This document shows, piece by piece, positions 5,495-6,465 of a stretch of DNA of 6,465 nt. The DNA is from JBDSLU01 sp039916225 (GTDB taxonomy: Bacteria > Acidobacteriota > Vicinamibacteria > Vicinamibacterales > Vicinamibacteraceae). The stretch is taken from positions 1 to 6,465 of the forward strand of contig JBDSLU010000236.1 of assembly GCA_039916225.1 (NCBI GenBank), read 5' to 3'. Within the stretch, counting starts at the first letter, position 1. Every line of letters begins with the position of its first letter. The notes below the pieces were generated by a model. The model made no database searches, was not told the DNA's origin, and was given only the letters and a program-made list of their open reading frames with translations. The translations under genes were made by a program, and so were the position numbers.

Positions 5495-6418
5495 ATGCGT
5501 GCCGACCGTCGCCTGTTTCTCACCGCCCTCACGGCGGGTCTCGCCGCTCCGGCCATTCTCCGCGGCCGGCCGGCGAAGCGATTCCCGATCGGGTTCTCCA
5601 CGCTCGGGTGCCCGGCCTGGAGCTGGAAGACCATTCTCGATCAGGCGGATCAGCTCGGCTACGCGGCGCTCGAGCTCCGAGGCGTCGCAGGTGAGATGGA
5701 TCTGACCAAGGTCCCCGAGCTCTCCGGTTCGCGACTGGCGGACACACGGAAGGATCTCGGCGCCCTCGGTCTCCTGATCTCGGACCTCGGCGCCTCCTCC
5801 CGGATGCACGAGAAAGAGGCCGTCACTCGACAGGCACAGCTCGACGAGGGCCGCCGGTTCATCGATCTCGCCCACGCCATGGACGTCAAGTACGTGCGCA
5901 TGTTCGGCGACAAGATCCCGGACGGCGAGCCACGCGAGGACGTCATGAAGCGCGTCGTCGAAGGCTTCCAGCAGATGGCTGCGCACGCCAAGCAAGCAGG
6001 CGTGACGGTGCTGATGGAATCGCACGGCGACTTCACAAGGTCGAAAGACCTCCTCGCGATTGAGAGCGCGGTCCATTCAGAGGGCTTTGCCCTCCTGTGG
6101 GACGCGCATCACACGTTCGTCGCGGGGAACGAGGCGCCGGCCGACACCTACGCCGCGCTAGGCCGTTATATCCGACACACGCACCTGAAGGACTCGAAGC
6201 CTGACGGCACGGACCGCCGCTACGTCCTGACCGGAACAGGCGAGGTGCCGGTCAAGGCGCAGGTGTCCGTGCTCGCGAAGGCGGGCTACAAGGGCTACTA
6301 CTGCTTCGAGTGGGAGAAGAAGTGGCACCCGGAGATCGAAGAGCCCGAGGTGGCGTTCCCGCACTTCGCGCGCACGATGGCCGCCTATTTGGCCGACGCC
6401 GGGGTAGTGGCGACGTAG
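5495..6418 (+). CDS. Tat-type exported sugar phosphate isomerase/epimerase (xylose isomerase-like TIM barrel)
   Basis: A 307-residue protein of the AP-endonuclease-2/xylose-isomerase-like TIM-barrel family, which isomerises or epimerises sugars or inositol derivatives using a divalent metal. The N-terminus carries a twin-arginine signal: DRRLFLTAL at 4-12, then an Ala/Leu-rich stretch ending near residue 23, so the mature enzyme probably acts in the periplasm or on the outer face of the membrane. The barrel runs from about 30 to 300. Likely metal and catalytic residues are Glu175 (LMESHGDF), Asp203 with His205 and His206 (LWDAHHTF), His228 and His230 (HTHLKDS), and Glu272 or Glu274 (CFEWEKKW). 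GTGEVPVK at 247-254 is a family-typical loop. The start is ATG at 5495, seven bases after AGAGGAG. The substrate is unknown. Related Tat-type isomerases are frequent in Acidobacteriota, Planctomycetota and Bacteroidota. Confidence 0.88.
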   Translation: MRADRRLFLTALTAGLAAPAILRGRPAKRFPIGFSTLGCPAWSWKTILDQADQLGYAALELRGVAGEMDLTKVPELSGSRLADTRKDLGALGLLISDLGASSRMHEKEAVTRQAQLDEGRRFIDLAHAMDVKYVRMFGDKIPDGEPREDVMKRVVEGFQQMAAHAKQAGVTVLMESHGDFTRSKDLLAIESAVHSEGFALLWDAHHTFVAGNEAPADTYAALGRYIRHTHLKDSKPDGTDRRYVLTGTGEVPVKAQVSVLAKAGYKGYYCFEWEKKWHPEIEEPEVAFPHFARTMAAYLADAGVVAT

Positions 6419-6419
6419 A

Positions 6420-6435
6420 CGGGCAGTGGCGCCCG
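6420..6435 (+). terminator. Short hairpin after the isomerase gene
   Basis: CGGGC (6420-6424) and GCCCG (6431-6435) form a 5-bp GC stem with a six-base loop directly after the stop codon. No T-run follows, so intrinsic termination is uncertain; it may simply be a high-GC chance dyad. Confidence 0.25.
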
Positions 6436-6465
6436 CCGATCGCGGAGACGCCGAGGGAGCCAGGC

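Noticed and set aside
5465..6076. Minus-strand ORF of 203 codons
   Set aside because: It is antisense to the isomerase, which has catalytic motifs, a signal peptide and a ribosome site.
1..6465. tRNA, rRNA, CRISPR array, insertion sequence or phage module
   Set aside because: No cloverleaf-like sequence, regularly spaced repeats, transposase motif or terminal inverted repeats were seen on either strand.

Overview
The window reads as chromosomal DNA of a high-GC bacterium whose codons mostly end in G or C. A DGPF/YCII protein paired with a long ECF sigma factor, a Tat-type sugar-phosphate isomerase/epimerase, a winged-helix (CadC/OmpR-type) regulator remnant and an atypical ROK protein together suggest Acidobacteriota, perhaps Vicinamibacteria. 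This placement is inference from gene content; Gemmatimonadota or Actinomycetota are not excluded. I see no rRNA, tRNA, CRISPR array, transposase or phage gene.

Layout, left to right. Bases 1-477 hold no convincing gene but several short dyads and a direct repeat, including a 9-bp inverted repeat (385-416) just upstream of the first gene. Two overlapping plus-strand genes follow: a DGPF/YCII-domain protein (478-825) and an ECF42-type sigma factor with a long C-terminal extension (822-2099). Facing them is a minus-strand group read from 4521 leftwards: an atypical ROK-family protein (3115-4521), a 71-codon remnant resembling the C-terminus of a PIG-L/LmbE deacetylase (2899-3114), and a two-domain GNAT acetyltransferase (2144-2881). 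Divergent from it, across about 190 bp, are a possible 38-codon small gene (4712-4828) and a cupin protein (4828-5220). A truncated winged-helix regulator (about 5242-5398, minus) lies behind the cupin gene. The window closes with a Tat-type sugar-phosphate isomerase/epimerase (5495-6418) behind a clear -10 box and Shine-Dalgarno sequence.

How the genes work together. The 478-2099 pair is a self-contained regulatory cassette. ECF42 sigma factors are known to sit beside and control DGPF genes and to carry a TPR-like C-terminal extension, with no cognate anti-sigma factor; none is seen here. The ROK, PIG-L-remnant and cupin genes and the terminal isomerase suggest sugar handling, but no specific substrate can be read from the sequence. 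Two gene remnants (PIG-L and winged-helix) show that the right two thirds of the window has been rearranged. The least ordinary items are the zinc-motif-less ROK protein with its roughly 155-residue N-terminal extension, the dyad and candidate promoter upstream of the sigma cassette, and the small ORF overlapping the cupin start.
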